Source: an uncultured Spirochaetota bacterium (lineage in GTDB: Bacteria; Spirochaetota; UBA4802; UBA5550). From it: 64,000 bases of DNA. Below, one piece after another: positions 52,549-61,661 of this stretch (the stretch's first letter is position 1; the number at the start of each line of letters is the position of its first letter). Under the pieces are notes generated by a model. The model saw nothing but the letters and a program-made list of their open reading frames with translations, made no database searches and was not told the origin of the DNA. The position numbers and the translations under genes are program-made. The stretch spans positions 62,001 through 126,000 of the forward strand of contig CALMRZ010000028.1 of assembly GCA_937872225.1 (NCBI GenBank), written 5' to 3'.

Positions 52549-53496
52549 TCAGCCGTTCAACGCGTTGATGGCTATCTTCGCGGCGCCGAATGAGGGGACC
52601 TTGACGGGGTCTTCCACGGGAATGATGGCGCATTTTCCCTTGAAGCCCTTGAGGACGCGGTCGTTCACGACCTGCTTCGCCACCGGCAGGATGAATTTGT
52701 GCGCGCGGGAAGCGCCGCCTCCTATGAGGACGGCCTCGGGGTTGATGAGATTGATCAGGTTGGCAAGACCGAAGCCGACGTAGGTCGCGTATTCTTCGAG
52801 AATCTTAAGGGCCGTCTCGTCTTTTTTTACGGCCTCTTCGTGGACGATCAGCGCGGACAGCTCTTCCGTTTCGAGGCGCGGATTGATCGAGGACTGCCTG
52901 TTCTTCTTGAGGTGCGCGCGGGCCAGTTCCACCATGGCCGGCGCTGACGCGTACCGCTCCCAGCACCCGCGGCTGCCGCAGGGGCATTCCCTGCCGTTGT
53001 AATCGATCGACATGTGCCCCACTTCCATGGCGTTGCCCGCCTGGCCGGTATAGATCCTGTTGTCGATGACCGCGCCGCCGCCGATGCCGGTGCCCAGGGT
53101 TATCATGAGCCAGGTGCGGTACTTGCTTACGTTTTCCTTCCACCACGCCCCGATGAGGGCCACCGTTGCGTCGTTTTCCAGAAATACCCGGGAGCCGGTA
53201 AGGGACTCTATGTTCTTCACGATGGGGTGGTTGTTGAATCCAGGGATGTTGGGCGCCTTTACGATCAGCCCCTTTTCCTTGTCAATGGGGCCGGGGGAGC
53301 CGATGCCGATGGCCTTGATGTCTATCTTTGACACGGACGCGGACGTTGCGAGATTTTCAATAAGTTTAATAATGCTGTCATCAATCTCTTTTGCCGTTTT
53401 CAGCGTCTCCGTTTCCCTGAAGCTCAGCTCCTTGCCTGACCGGTCGGTGAGGATGCCCTTTATTCTTGTGCCGCCTATATCGATGCCAACAAACAT
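52549..53496 (-). CDS. ROK family sugar kinase, probable glucokinase
   Basis: 315 residues. ATP-binding GIDIGGTRIKGILTD at the N terminus, GIGSPGPID, FLENDATVALIGAWW with the catalytic Asp, TLGTGIGGGAVIDNRIYTG and the zinc-binding CPCGSRGCWERYASAPA motif (CxCGxxGCxE). ROK kinases phosphorylate glucose, mannose, N-acetylglucosamine or fructose; no DNA-binding domain is present, so it is an enzyme, not a repressor. Substrate is not determined. It stands alone between the rod-like repeat and an untranslated gap. Confidence 0.93.
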   Translation of the reverse strand: MFVGIDIGGTRIKGILTDRSGKELSFRETETLKTAKEIDDSIIKLIENLATSASVSKIDIKAIGIGSPGPIDKEKGLIVKAPNIPGFNNHPIVKNIESLTGSRVFLENDATVALIGAWWKENVSKYRTWLMITLGTGIGGGAVIDNRIYTGQAGNAMEVGHMSIDYNGRECPCGSRGCWERYASAPAMVELARAHLKKNRQSSINPRLETEELSALIVHEEAVKKDETALKILEEYATYVGFGLANLINLINPEAVLIGGGASRAHKFILPVAKQVVNDRVLKGFKGKCAIIPVEDPVKVPSFGAAKIAINALNG

Positions 53497-53610
53497 GCCT
53501 GTGACTCTCCGGTAGTAATCTGCTGCGTCAGTATCCAGCCTTTCCTATCCATAGTCACATGAAAAAATGGATGTCAATCAGTAAAAAACAAATTTAGAAT
53601 ATTGTACCGT

Positions 53611-53640
53611 CCCCCGTCCCCCGTAGGGGGCATGCATCAA
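53611..53640. repeat. C-rich hairpin repeat (copy B)
   Basis: cccccgtccc followed by ccccc-gta-ggggg (53618-53630) and catgcatcaa. It shares the C-run/G-run plan and the following atgcatc with copy A at 8572-8601. Confidence 0.5.
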
Positions 53641-53749
53641 TAATTAATAATGGTAACAATTGCCTTGTATTGTTATTGAGTCTTTCAGGGCAGATGGGGT
53701 GAGAAATCTTTCCGCTAAATGACAATTCAAAAGTTTGCCTCGTTTTCCT

Positions 53750-53780
53750 ACACACCCCTTCAGGGGGTCGGGGGGGTGTA
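53750..53780. repeat. C-rich hairpin repeat (copy C), overlapping the M32 peptidase stop
   Basis: On the minus strand it reads tacaccccccc, gaccccctgaag and ggggtgtgta, forming a hairpin like copy A. The M32 reading frame ends inside it (TGA at 53762-53760), and its final residues Thr-Pro-Pro-Thr-Pro are encoded by the repeat. Confidence 0.6.
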
Positions 53781-55274
53781 TATCTCGCGGAATTTTTCAG
53801 ACAGATAGTTCATGAATGGCCGCACCTGGACTTCGCCGCCGGTGATTTCCTTCACCAGTTCGGCAAAGGTGTAGCGCGAGCCATGGCGGTGGACCCTGTC
53901 TCGGAGCCATGCCAGCAGGGTGCGCATGTTCCCCTGTTCGATCTCGTCCGGGATCGACGGGTGGTCCTCCAGCGCCTTGTTGTAAAGCTGAGCGGACAGG
54001 AGGTTCCCGATGGTGTACGTCGGAAAGTAGCCGAAGGAACCGTGGGCCCAGTGGATGTCCTGGAGACAGCCACGGGCGTCGTCAGGGGGCGTGATCCCGA
54101 GGTACTCGCGGTATTTTTCGTTCCAGACTGGCGGTATGTCCTTGGTTTCCAGGGACCCCCCGATGAGCTCCTTCTCGATTTCGAACCTGATGAATATATG
54201 CAGATTGTAGGTGAGCTCGTCCGATTCCACGCGGATCAGACCCGGCTTTGACTTGTTGACGGCGCGGTAAAACTGCTCGGGGCTTATGCCGTCCAGCTGC
54301 CCCGGGAAATGCCGTTTGAGTATCGGCAGGTAATGCCGCCAGAAGGGGCGGCTTCTGCCGATGATGTTTTCCCACAGCCGGGACTGGGATTCGTGGACGC
54401 CCAGGGATATGGGCTGGCACAGTGGCGTATTCACCAGGTCAAGGGGGAGCCCCTGGTCATAGAGGGCGTGACCGCCCTCATGGATGGTGCTGAAGAGGGC
54501 CGAGAGCAGGTCGTTCTCGTCATAGCGGGTGGTGATCCGTACGTCATAGGGCGTGAAGGAGGTGGTGAAGGGATGGGCGGACCGGTCCTGGCGGCCCCTC
54601 CTGAAGTCATAGCCCATGTCTTTCAGGACGATAAGGCCGAAGGCCTCCTGGGCGGCGGTGCTGAATTTCTGGTCGAGAAAGCCGGTATCCGGGGCCTTAA
54701 CGCTGCCGGTTATCTCTTTCACCAGGGGGACAAGCTCCCCCTTCATTTCGGAGAAGAGCTTTTCCACCGTTGTCGTTTTAAGGTCAGGCTCAAAGATATC
54801 AAGAAGCGCGTCGTACCGGTGCTCGGTATAGCCGAGGCAATCGGCCTGTTCGCGGTTCAATTCGATCAGTTCGGTAAGGATAGGGGCGAAGGCCCCGAAA
54901 TCGGATTTCGCCCTGGCATCGATCCAGATCGAGTTTGCCTTCGTGGTGGTCCGGGCCATCCGCGACACCAGCTCTTCCGGGATCTTCACCCTCTGGTCAT
55001 AGGCCCTGCGGGCCGCGCGGAGCATGCTCGCGTCGATGGAGAAATATTCGCCTCCCCTGGTTTCCCGCTCCGCATCTTCAAGAAGGCGGGCGGTCTCGCC
55101 GGATACGAGCCATCGGTGGGCCAGTTCCGAAAGGAGTGCCATCTGTTCCGAACGGGCGGCCACTCCTTCATCGGGCATGCAGGTTTCCATGTCCCAGCCC
55201 AGTATGGCAATGGTCTGTTCCAGGATGCTGATGCGGGCCCACTGTTTTTTGAATACTTCGATAGCTGATGGCAT
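53760..55274 (-). CDS. M32 family metallocarboxypeptidase (Taq type)
   Basis: 504 residues, usual length. The zinc site HEGGH is in STIHEGGHALYDQG; the downstream HESQSRLWEN with the third ligand Glu follows, as does the family's NxIGRSxxFW segment. It removes C-terminal residues with broad specificity and acts in the cytoplasm. The last five residues (TPPTP) come from a C-rich hairpin repeat, so the original stop may have been lost and replaced. Start at 55274 gives the expected N terminus MPSAIEVF. Confidence 0.96.
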   Translation of the reverse strand: MPSAIEVFKKQWARISILEQTIAILGWDMETCMPDEGVAARSEQMALLSELAHRWLVSGETARLLEDAERETRGGEYFSIDASMLRAARRAYDQRVKIPEELVSRMARTTTKANSIWIDARAKSDFGAFAPILTELIELNREQADCLGYTEHRYDALLDIFEPDLKTTTVEKLFSEMKGELVPLVKEITGSVKAPDTGFLDQKFSTAAQEAFGLIVLKDMGYDFRRGRQDRSAHPFTTSFTPYDVRITTRYDENDLLSALFSTIHEGGHALYDQGLPLDLVNTPLCQPISLGVHESQSRLWENIIGRSRPFWRHYLPILKRHFPGQLDGISPEQFYRAVNKSKPGLIRVESDELTYNLHIFIRFEIEKELIGGSLETKDIPPVWNEKYREYLGITPPDDARGCLQDIHWAHGSFGYFPTYTIGNLLSAQLYNKALEDHPSIPDEIEQGNMRTLLAWLRDRVHRHGSRYTFAELVKEITGGEVQVRPFMNYLSEKFREIYTPPTP

Positions 55275-55388
55275 TGCGTCAGTTTTCCTCCATGGTGCGG
55301 ATATGATCTGTCAGATATTCATATTAATCAAGCAACAATTCTGCGATGGCTTTTCCCGTAATCGGTAAAAGAAACCTTGAAAACTCCG

Positions 55389-55420
55389 CCTAACGCCGCG
55401 GCCTCAGCGCCTCGGCGTTA
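55389..55420. repeat. Hairpin repeat ctaacgccg/cggcgttag
   Basis: Perfect nine-base arms at 55389-55397 and 55412-55420 around cggcctcagcgcct. The stretch resembles short intergenic repeats rich in cgcctcggcgtta seen in many environmental genomes (from memory). A related, more degenerate stretch may be at 61494-61523. Confidence 0.55.
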
Positions 55421-55555
55421 GCGTTATACAGTACATAATGCGGGGTGTGCGGATGTCTTGACGGACATTTTCGTTTATTTCGAGCGGCAATTAAAATCGT
55501 GCTTGCCTGATTTACGGCGGTCCTGCCCAATCATGTATACAGGAAACGGACCGCC

Positions 55556-56413
55556 ATGAAAAAGATCGACCTTCACACCCACACCACCGCCTCTGACGGC
55601 ATCTATTCGCCTCGACAGCTCATAGACCTGGCGGTGCGGAACGGCCTGGTCGCCATGGCCATAACCGACCACGATACCGTTGACGGCCTGCCCGAGGCGA
55701 TGGATTACGCGAAATCCATCGGCTTCCGCCTGTATCCCGGCGTGGAGTTCAGCATCGAATATGATACCGGATCCTTCCATCTCATCGGCCTCAATCTTGA
55801 CTATACCCACCGGGGGCTGCGGGACACCGTGAAGCGCCTTGCCGAATACCGGGACACCAGGGCCTCCCGCATCATCGACGACCTGAAGGATCACGGCATC
55901 GACATTCCCCTGGACGAGGTCATGGCCGAGGCGGGGGGAGGGGCCATCGGCCGCCCCCATATCGCCAGGGTCATGGTGAACCGCGGCTACGGGGCCACTG
56001 TCAGGGATATTTTCAAGAGCTACCTGGTGAAGGGAAAGCCGGGGTACATAAAGAAAGTCCGCATTGAATTTAACGAAGCGGTGTCCATTATAAAGAAAAG
56101 CGGCGGCATCCCGGTCATTGCCCACCCGGTATCACTGGAATGTACCGACATGGACGAGTTTGAATTCCTGTTGAAGGGTTTCATTGATGCGGGCGTTGAA
56201 GGGATGGAGGTCTACGCGTCGATGCATACCCCCGAGATGGCAGAGCGGTACCGCGTCCTGGCCGTGAAATACAGGATGCTGATGACCGGCGGCAGCGATT
56301 TCCACGGGGACAAGGACGAGACAATAGGGAACTACCAGAAGGAGTGCCCCATTCCCTATGAATTATACCCGCGGCTTGAAGATTACCTCGGAAAGCGGTT
56401 ACAGCAGTATTAG
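55556..56413 (+). CDS. PHP-domain phosphoesterase (YciV/RNase AM-like)
   Basis: 285 residues. Metal-binding residues of the PHP fold: DLHTHTTASDG at the N terminus, TDHDTVDGLPEA, GVEFSIEYD, AIGRPHIARVM, IAHPVSLE and the late GGSDFHGD. It matches the family containing YciV, which has 3',5'-nucleoside bisphosphate phosphatase and 5'-3' RNase activity. Its 3' end overlaps that of the convergent EIIA fusion gene by 15 bases. Exact substrate is inferred from the family. Confidence 0.92.
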   Translation: MKKIDLHTHTTASDGIYSPRQLIDLAVRNGLVAMAITDHDTVDGLPEAMDYAKSIGFRLYPGVEFSIEYDTGSFHLIGLNLDYTHRGLRDTVKRLAEYRDTRASRIIDDLKDHGIDIPLDEVMAEAGGGAIGRPHIARVMVNRGYGATVRDIFKSYLVKGKPGYIKKVRIEFNEAVSIIKKSGGIPVIAHPVSLECTDMDEFEFLLKGFIDAGVEGMEVYASMHTPEMAERYRVLAVKYRMLMTGGSDFHGDKDETIGNYQKECPIPYELYPRLEDYLGKRLQQY

Positions 56414-57217
56414 GAACCTGCCGCAGTGGGTGCAGAGCGATATCCCCTTTCGTTCCTTGATCTGCTCGACATAGAAGGGCGGTATCTCCATGTGACAGCC
56501 GGAACAGCTGTTTTTCTCCACGATGGAAAAGGGATTGTCGCGCTTCTTCCTCATGCGCTCGTAATAGGTGAGCGACCGGTTGTCGATGAGCTTCTTCATG
56601 GACTCGATCTTTTTGGTGACCGATTCGCTCTTGTCCCCCTCGTCAAGGAGCTTGTAAAGGCTGTCGAGGCGGATCAGCAGGTCGAGGTCCGACGACGGGA
56701 CGCCGGAAAGGTTCTCGGGTTTCCCGGCGGCGGGCTTGTCTTTGGTCGATATTGATTCGAAGTAGGATTTTGCCTCTTTTTTCAGCAGGGCGTACAGCTT
56801 TGCCGGCGTCGGCTCGCTGTCTATCATCTTTCTCTTTTCCTTGTTGGAGAAGAGCCGCGCCATCATGCCCACCAGGTAGAGATACTTGGTGCTCATCTCC
56901 GTGGGAAAAATGCTGAGGAGGACGTACTTGACCGGCTTTTCATCCGCAGACTGGTAATCGATCGGCTTTTCCAGAATGCCGAATATGGAGATGAGGTCGG
57001 TCACGGACTCGGTCCGGGCGTGGGGAATCGCCAGACCGTTGCCGATACCGGTGTTTTCCAGCGATTCACGGTGGATCACCTGTGCGTAGTAGCGTTCTTT
57101 GTTGGTTATGCATTCCAGATCCTGGAGCTTGTCCACCAGCTCCTTGATGACGAGCTGTTTTTCCGTGGATTTCAATTTGATGATTTTCTTTCGCTCAAAC
57201 AGCTCTTCAAGATCCAT
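56399..57217 (-). CDS. Fusion of PTS EIIA (PtsN-like) domain and C-terminal zinc ribbon
   Basis: 272 residues from the ATG at 57217. Residues 1-150 are a PTS EIIA-2/EIIANtr domain with the phosphorylatable His in NGLAIPHARTESV. After a linker and helical hairpin-like part (about 175-230), the C terminus is a C4 zinc ribbon: CSGCHMEIPPFY ... CTHCGRFLIL, preceded by a helical region as in PF02591-type proteins. So it seems to join PTS-Ntr regulation to a nucleic acid- or protein-binding zinc ribbon. Upstream in-frame sequence reads back into the tRNA-Pro gene and is not coding. Phosphorylation by an EI/NPr pair is inferred; neither is in the window. Confidence 0.88.
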   Translation of the reverse strand: MDLEELFERKKIIKLKSTEKQLVIKELVDKLQDLECITNKERYYAQVIHRESLENTGIGNGLAIPHARTESVTDLISIFGILEKPIDYQSADEKPVKYVLLSIFPTEMSTKYLYLVGMMARLFSNKEKRKMIDSEPTPAKLYALLKKEAKSYFESISTKDKPAAGKPENLSGVPSSDLDLLIRLDSLYKLLDEGDKSESVTKKIESMKKLIDNRSLTYYERMRKKRDNPFSIVEKNSCSGCHMEIPPFYVEQIKERKGISLCTHCGRFLILL

Positions 57218-57268
57218 TGTGTACCGCCCGGTAGAAGAATTGGAAGATAGTCGATTGGTAAAACTTTT

Positions 57269-57342
57269 CGGGGCGAGAGGATTTGAACCTCCGACCCCTT
57301 GACCCCCAGTCAAGTGCGCTAACCGGACTGCGCTACGCCCCG
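57269..57342 (-). tRNA. tRNA-Pro (anticodon GGG)
   Basis: 74 bases on the minus strand with full cloverleaf: acceptor CGGGGCG/CGCCCCG, D arm GCGC/GCGC, anticodon stem CTTGA/TCAAG with loop CTGGGGG (anticodon GGG), and T arm GGAGG-TTCAAAT-CCTCT. C1-G72 is typical of bacterial tRNA-Pro. The CCA end is not encoded. It lies 51 bases upstream of the EIIA fusion gene and is in the same direction. Confidence 0.97.
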
Positions 57343-57517
57343 TATCAGTTTCGTGACCAATAGTTACAGCATACCGGATCGATGTAAAGAAAATTTTTGT
57401 GTAATGTTAAAATTAGCATGATCGCCTTCCGGGCCGGGGTTTTAAGTCCAGGCCGGCAGGCGCAAATTTGAATTGACGCGAAAGGAAAAACCGGTGTTCT
57501 GGAGAATGGACGGACAA

Positions 57518-58270
57518 ATGATGAAATTTTCTTTTTATTATTGTGTGCATCTTCTCATCTGCCTCCTGTGGATGGCGCCTGTTTCCTGCTCCGGCACTTC
57601 GGGAGGCAGGGGCGTCATTGCCTTTGACAACACGCGGATGCACAGCCTGAACATAGAAGCGAAGAAATACTATGAGGAAGCCCTCCGGTATTCGCGGGAG
57701 GATAAACCCGGGAAAGCCATCCAGGCCTTCACCAGGTCGATACGGATCGATCCCAGCGCGGCGGCGTACAACGGCCGCTGCGTCGAGTACAACCGCACCG
57801 GGCGCTATGACAGCGCCATTGCCGACGCGAACAGGGCGATACTGATGAACCCGGGGTATCCGAAGCCTTATCTGAACCGCGGGAACGCCTATGTTAAGCA
57901 GAATGACCTTGACCGCGCCCTGAAAAGCTACCTGCGGGCCATCCAGATCGATCCCCGCGACCCTGACTGCTACTTTAACCTGGGCCTGGCGTATTATAAA
58001 AAGGGCCTTATGGACGATGCCCTTAAGTCATACGATAAAACCGTTGAGCTGGACCCTCACCATTATGCGGCCTGGTACAACAAATCCTGCATAGCTTCAC
58101 AGAAGAGTGACCTGAAGGGGGCAATCGCCGCGCTGGAGAAGGCCGTGGCCGAGGGTTTCGCCGATCAGGAGCGGATGAAAACGGAACCGGCCCTTGAGAA
58201 CATCAGGAAACTGCCGAAGTTCAAGCTCCTTCTCGGGACAATGGGCCGCGTTGCCCCTGTCCGTCAGTGA
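57518..58270 (+). CDS. TPR-repeat lipoprotein
   Basis: 250 residues from the ATG at 57518; other ATGs at 57506 and 57521 are possible. Signal peptide II: FYYCVHLLICLLWMAPVSC with lipobox PVSC. The mature part has about four tetratricopeptide repeats (for example AAYNGRCVEYNRTGRYDSAI, KPYLNRGNAYVKQNDLDRAL, DCYFNLGLAYYKKGLMDDAL). It should be a periplasmic or outer-membrane scaffold protein. Its 3' end overlaps the UvrC gene end by seven bases (convergent). Confidence 0.88.
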   Translation: MMKFSFYYCVHLLICLLWMAPVSCSGTSGGRGVIAFDNTRMHSLNIEAKKYYEEALRYSREDKPGKAIQAFTRSIRIDPSAAAYNGRCVEYNRTGRYDSAIADANRAILMNPGYPKPYLNRGNAYVKQNDLDRALKSYLRAIQIDPRDPDCYFNLGLAYYKKGLMDDALKSYDKTVELDPHHYAAWYNKSCIASQKSDLKGAIAALEKAVAEGFADQERMKTEPALENIRKLPKFKLLLGTMGRVAPVRQ

Positions 58271-60063
58271 AAGAATCGGTGGATTTTTTCCGCCGTTTTG
58301 CCGCCAATGCCATCGACTTCCTTGAGCTCCTCGACCGTTGCCTTCCGGATGTCGTCAATGGATTTAAAATGCTCCAGCAGCAGCTTCTTTGCCTTCGAAC
58401 TGATGCCGGCATCGTCAAGGACCGACCCGGTCGTTTTTCTGTCGCGCAGCTTCCGGTGATAGGTGATGGCGAACCGGTGGGCCTCGTCGCGGATGTTCTG
58501 CAGTATCTTGAGGGCCGGCGAGGAGAGGGGGAGGCGCAGGGGCCCGCGGCCGGGCCCGGTGTAGATCTCCTCAAAGCGTTTAGCCAGCGAGATGATCCTG
58601 GTCCCGGCGGAGAAGTTGGCGGCCGCCTCGAGGGCCCGGGACAACTGGGTGGGGCCGCCGTCGATGATCATGAGGTCGGGGAGGGTGAGCTCCTCGTTGA
58701 CCAGGTACTGTATCCGCCGGGCGACCACCTCGTGGATCATGCCGGGATCGTCGGGGGCGTCGTAGCCCCTGATTTTATACCGGCGATATCCCGATTTGTC
58801 AGGCCTTCCGTCGCGGAACGATACCATGGAGGCCACCGCATCGGTGCCCTGCAGGTTGGATATATCGAAGCATTCCATGGCGCGGGGAAGGGTCTCCAGC
58901 TCCAGGGCGACCTGGAGCTCCTCAAGCCCGGCGAGGGTGTTCCGGCTTTCGCGCTCGGCCATGCGCTCAGTTATGATGATGTCTATGTTCTTGTGGATAA
59001 GCCTGATGATGCCGTGGTCTTCGGGGGTTTCCGGAACGACGATTGCGACCTTCCTCTTTGACTGTTCGGTCAGGAGCTTCTGCAAGAGGGCGCGGTCGGA
59101 CAGGGGCCGTTCTGCGATGATCCGCTGCGGCGCCTCCGATTCCCGGTAGTAGCCGATGATGAAGGAGCTGATGATCTCTTCCGGGTCGGCATACTCGGCG
59201 TTGTCGAAAATGGATATCTTCCTTCCCAGGAGCACGCCGTTCCTGAACTCGAATAGTATGACGATGCCCTCGTTGCCCTGTTTCGCCATGCCGATGTAGT
59301 CCTGGTCGGCCCCAATGGGGACATGGACCTTCTGCGTTTCCGATATCTTCTGTATGTCGAAGATCATGTCCCGTATCTCCGACGCCTTTTCATACATCTG
59401 CCTGGATGAGTACTCCTTCATCATTTCCCGGAGGTTTTTCAGCACCGGCGCGACGTTGCCTTCGAGGAATTTCACCGCGTTATCGACGATTCCACGGTAT
59501 TCGGCGGCGGTCATGCCGCCCCGGCACACGCCGCTGCACTTGTTGATCTGGTAGTTCATGCAGGGGCGTTCGTTTTTCCTCAGGGGGATATCCCTGGTGC
59601 AGAGCTTGAGCTTGAAGATGGAGTTGATGAGGGCCACGGTGCCCCGGGCCGCGTTCGCGTCGGTGTAGGGCCCGAAGTAGCGGGTGCCGTTTTTGCGTAT
59701 GGCCCTGGTGAAGAGGACGCGGGGATATTTCTCGCCGAGGGTGACGGCAATGTAGGGGTACCGCTTGTCGTCCTTTTTCTGGATGTTGAACTTGGGGCGG
59801 TGCTTCCTGATAAGGCTGCTTTCCAGGATCAGCGCCTCGACCTCGGAGTCGGTGACGATGAATTCGATGTCCCGGATGATTTTGACCAGGACGCGCGTCT
59901 TGATGTCAAGGCCGCGCTTCTGGAAATAGGAGGACACCCGTTTTTTCAGGGATGAGGCTTTCCCGATGTATATTATGGAACCGGCATCGTCTTTCATGAT
60001 ATACACGCCCGGCTCGGGGGGGAGCCCGGCAATGGTTTTTTTCAGACGGTCAGGGTCAGTCAT
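58264..60063 (-). CDS. uvrC: UvrABC excinuclease subunit C
   Basis: 599 residues. GIY-YIG nuclease domain at the N terminus (GVYIMKDDAGSIIYIGKASSLKKRVSSYF), the Cys-rich segment CTRDIPLRKNERPCMNYQINKCSGVC, UvrB-binding UVR-type helix, endonuclease V-like RNase H domain with CFDISNLQGTDAVASMV and DGGPTQL, and a C-terminal helix-hairpin-helix pair. It makes the two incisions in nucleotide excision repair. The start overlaps the stop of the HAMP-TPR gene by eight bases. Confidence 0.98.
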   Translation of the reverse strand: MTDPDRLKKTIAGLPPEPGVYIMKDDAGSIIYIGKASSLKKRVSSYFQKRGLDIKTRVLVKIIRDIEFIVTDSEVEALILESSLIRKHRPKFNIQKKDDKRYPYIAVTLGEKYPRVLFTRAIRKNGTRYFGPYTDANAARGTVALINSIFKLKLCTRDIPLRKNERPCMNYQINKCSGVCRGGMTAAEYRGIVDNAVKFLEGNVAPVLKNLREMMKEYSSRQMYEKASEIRDMIFDIQKISETQKVHVPIGADQDYIGMAKQGNEGIVILFEFRNGVLLGRKISIFDNAEYADPEEIISSFIIGYYRESEAPQRIIAERPLSDRALLQKLLTEQSKRKVAIVVPETPEDHGIIRLIHKNIDIIITERMAERESRNTLAGLEELQVALELETLPRAMECFDISNLQGTDAVASMVSFRDGRPDKSGYRRYKIRGYDAPDDPGMIHEVVARRIQYLVNEELTLPDLMIIDGGPTQLSRALEAAANFSAGTRIISLAKRFEEIYTGPGRGPLRLPLSSPALKILQNIRDEAHRFAITYHRKLRDRKTTGSVLDDAGISSKAKKLLLEHFKSIDDIRKATVEELKEVDGIGGKTAEKIHRFFH

Positions 60064-61300
60064 CGGGGTCCCGGAGTTTTTTAACTTTCTCGATATACCG
60101 GGCCGTTACTTCGAACGTGGGGTTTATCCGTGCCGCTTCCTCGAACATGGCTATGGCCCTGTCGTAATCGCGCTTTTTCGCGTAGGCGACGCCAAGGTTG
60201 AAATAGCTGCCGAAGCCTCCTGGTTTCATTATGGTGAGGGTCAGAAAAATGGCGATGGCCTCTTCCAGCCTGTTGTCCTTGAGCATTGATACGCCGGTGG
60301 TGAATATTTCGCCCATGCTGTCGTTTTCCGCCGGAGGCTCCGCCGCCTGCTGCGGTTTTTCACCGGGCTCCTCCTGCCCTTCGGGGGCCTGTTCAGCCTG
60401 CCCGGGCTGCGGCTCCGGTTCAGGAGTAACCCTGACTGTTTTCTCCTTCAATTCGTCTATGAGCGTGTTGAAGGAGAGGGCGAGCTGGTTAAGCTCATCG
60501 TCCGCCGTCTGGTTCAGCGAAACGTCCAGGTCGCCGTCGGCGGCCTTTTTCATGAAACTCGAAAGGTTGCTGATGAGAAGCGAGTAGTTCTGAAGGAAAA
60601 TCACCGATAGCACGATCACCGCTATGATCAGGACGATGGTGAATATGATATTGAAGATGCGGGTGTTCCCGGTGGATGCGGCATAGGAGTCGATGGTGGC
60701 CTGCAGTCTGGCGGCCGAGACCAGGAACTGGATGACCGCCTTTTTGTTTTTTATTTCAAAGGGATAATACACGTTTTGCCATGTGTATCCGCTCTGGGAA
60801 TAGATGTCCGGGTCAACGGCGCTGTGGAGGAGCCCCATCTTCAGGTAGTTGATGTCCTTCAGTTCCCTGACGACCTCGGAGCGGGTGATTGCAAGGTCAA
60901 GGTCCTCGTGGAATAACAGCGCATCGGCAATGCGGAAATAATTCTCGTCCTCGGTCTTGGAAAAAATGATGACGCCGAGGATGTCCCCCGCTGAATCGTT
61001 GTAGTCGCGCAGCTCGTTCTTTACGGCGTCAATCGAGGTCGCGTTCCTGAGCTTCAGCCGCTCCGCCAGGATATCGATTTTCCCCAGGTACAGGTCCTTG
61101 CTGTTGGAAATCAGCGCGTCTTTCAGGATGCCGGCATTCCCCGCCATGATGACATGGAATGAAACCGAAGTCGCTATGATAAGGGCGGAATATATGGCCG
61201 ATATGGCGATAATGAACCGGCGGGATATGACCGAACGCTTTTTATCTTCCCGGGTAGCGCCAAAATTGCTTTTAAATTTTTCATGGAGTTTCAAGGACAT
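60056..61300 (-). CDS. Membrane sensor-like protein with HAMP and TPR repeats
   Basis: 414 residues from the ATG at 61300. Two membrane segments (about 29-52 and 215-243) flank a periplasmic domain of about 160 residues that could be a single Cache-like sensor. A HAMP-like stretch follows (about 243-295), then a Pro/Glu/Gln-rich linker and two or three TPR repeats (GSYFNLGVAYAKKRDYDRAI). There is no kinase, cyclase or chemotaxis signalling domain, so output would go through protein contacts of the TPR part. It overlaps uvrC by eight bases. Upstream in-frame residues to 61378 look non-coding. Confidence 0.8.
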   Translation of the reverse strand: MSLKLHEKFKSNFGATREDKKRSVISRRFIIAISAIYSALIIATSVSFHVIMAGNAGILKDALISNSKDLYLGKIDILAERLKLRNATSIDAVKNELRDYNDSAGDILGVIIFSKTEDENYFRIADALLFHEDLDLAITRSEVVRELKDINYLKMGLLHSAVDPDIYSQSGYTWQNVYYPFEIKNKKAVIQFLVSAARLQATIDSYAASTGNTRIFNIIFTIVLIIAVIVLSVIFLQNYSLLISNLSSFMKKAADGDLDVSLNQTADDELNQLALSFNTLIDELKEKTVRVTPEPEPQPGQAEQAPEGQEEPGEKPQQAAEPPAENDSMGEIFTTGVSMLKDNRLEEAIAIFLTLTIMKPGGFGSYFNLGVAYAKKRDYDRAIAMFEEAARINPTFEVTARYIEKVKKLRDPDD

Positions 61301-61378
61301 AGTTACCGCCGGTACCTGTGTTGCATTGGTTTCAACATCGCCTGGAATGTTTTTTTTGTAAAGAAATCTTTTGTCCAA

Positions 61379-61406
61379 TAGTCAATTATTGACTAAACTG
61401 TATAAT
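61379..61406 (+). promoter_or_regulatory. Candidate promoter with overlapping operator palindrome
   Basis: tagtcaattattgacta (61379-61395) is a perfect seven-base inverted repeat with three bases between the arms. It covers a TAGTCA -35-like hexamer (61379-61384) 16 bases before TATAAT (61401-61406). A repressor bound here would block that promoter. The 5' leader to the MarR gene would be about 250 bases, which is long. Confidence 0.4.
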
Positions 61407-61493
61407 TTCATTATTGACATTTCTATAATCAGGAAACGATATTTTTCGTTTTTTCATTTATAGTTAAAACAACCCAACCTTAAGAAATCCCTG

Positions 61494-61523
61494 CGAAACT
61501 CCACGTCCTCTGCGTCTCTGCGT
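61494..61523. repeat. Short tandem/dispersed repeat with ctctgcgt twice
   Basis: Two adjacent copies of ctctgcgt (61508-61515 and 61516-61523) follow gaaactccacgtc. Strings of this kind (cctctgcgtctctgcgtt) recur in intergenic DNA of many bacteria, by memory. Function unknown. Confidence 0.45.
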
Positions 61524-61661
61524 TGTATTTTCGGAATAATCGATGCGGTTGCGGGAATGGGCAGGTGCAAATGCATTCAACTGGACGGCGGTCCAAAAAT
61601 ATTTGCATATTGCAACAAAAAGTGGTTGCCAAATGGTTCTATTTCCTGTCACTATCCTGCC

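Larger units (their letters stand above)
61301..61661. other. Divergent intergenic region before the MarR gene
   Basis: 361 bases, AT-rich, no gene. It contains a palindrome at 61379-61395, two TATAAT hexamers (61401-61406 and 61424-61429), TTGACA at 61414-61419, and a repeat-like stretch at 61494-61523. Confidence 0.55.
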
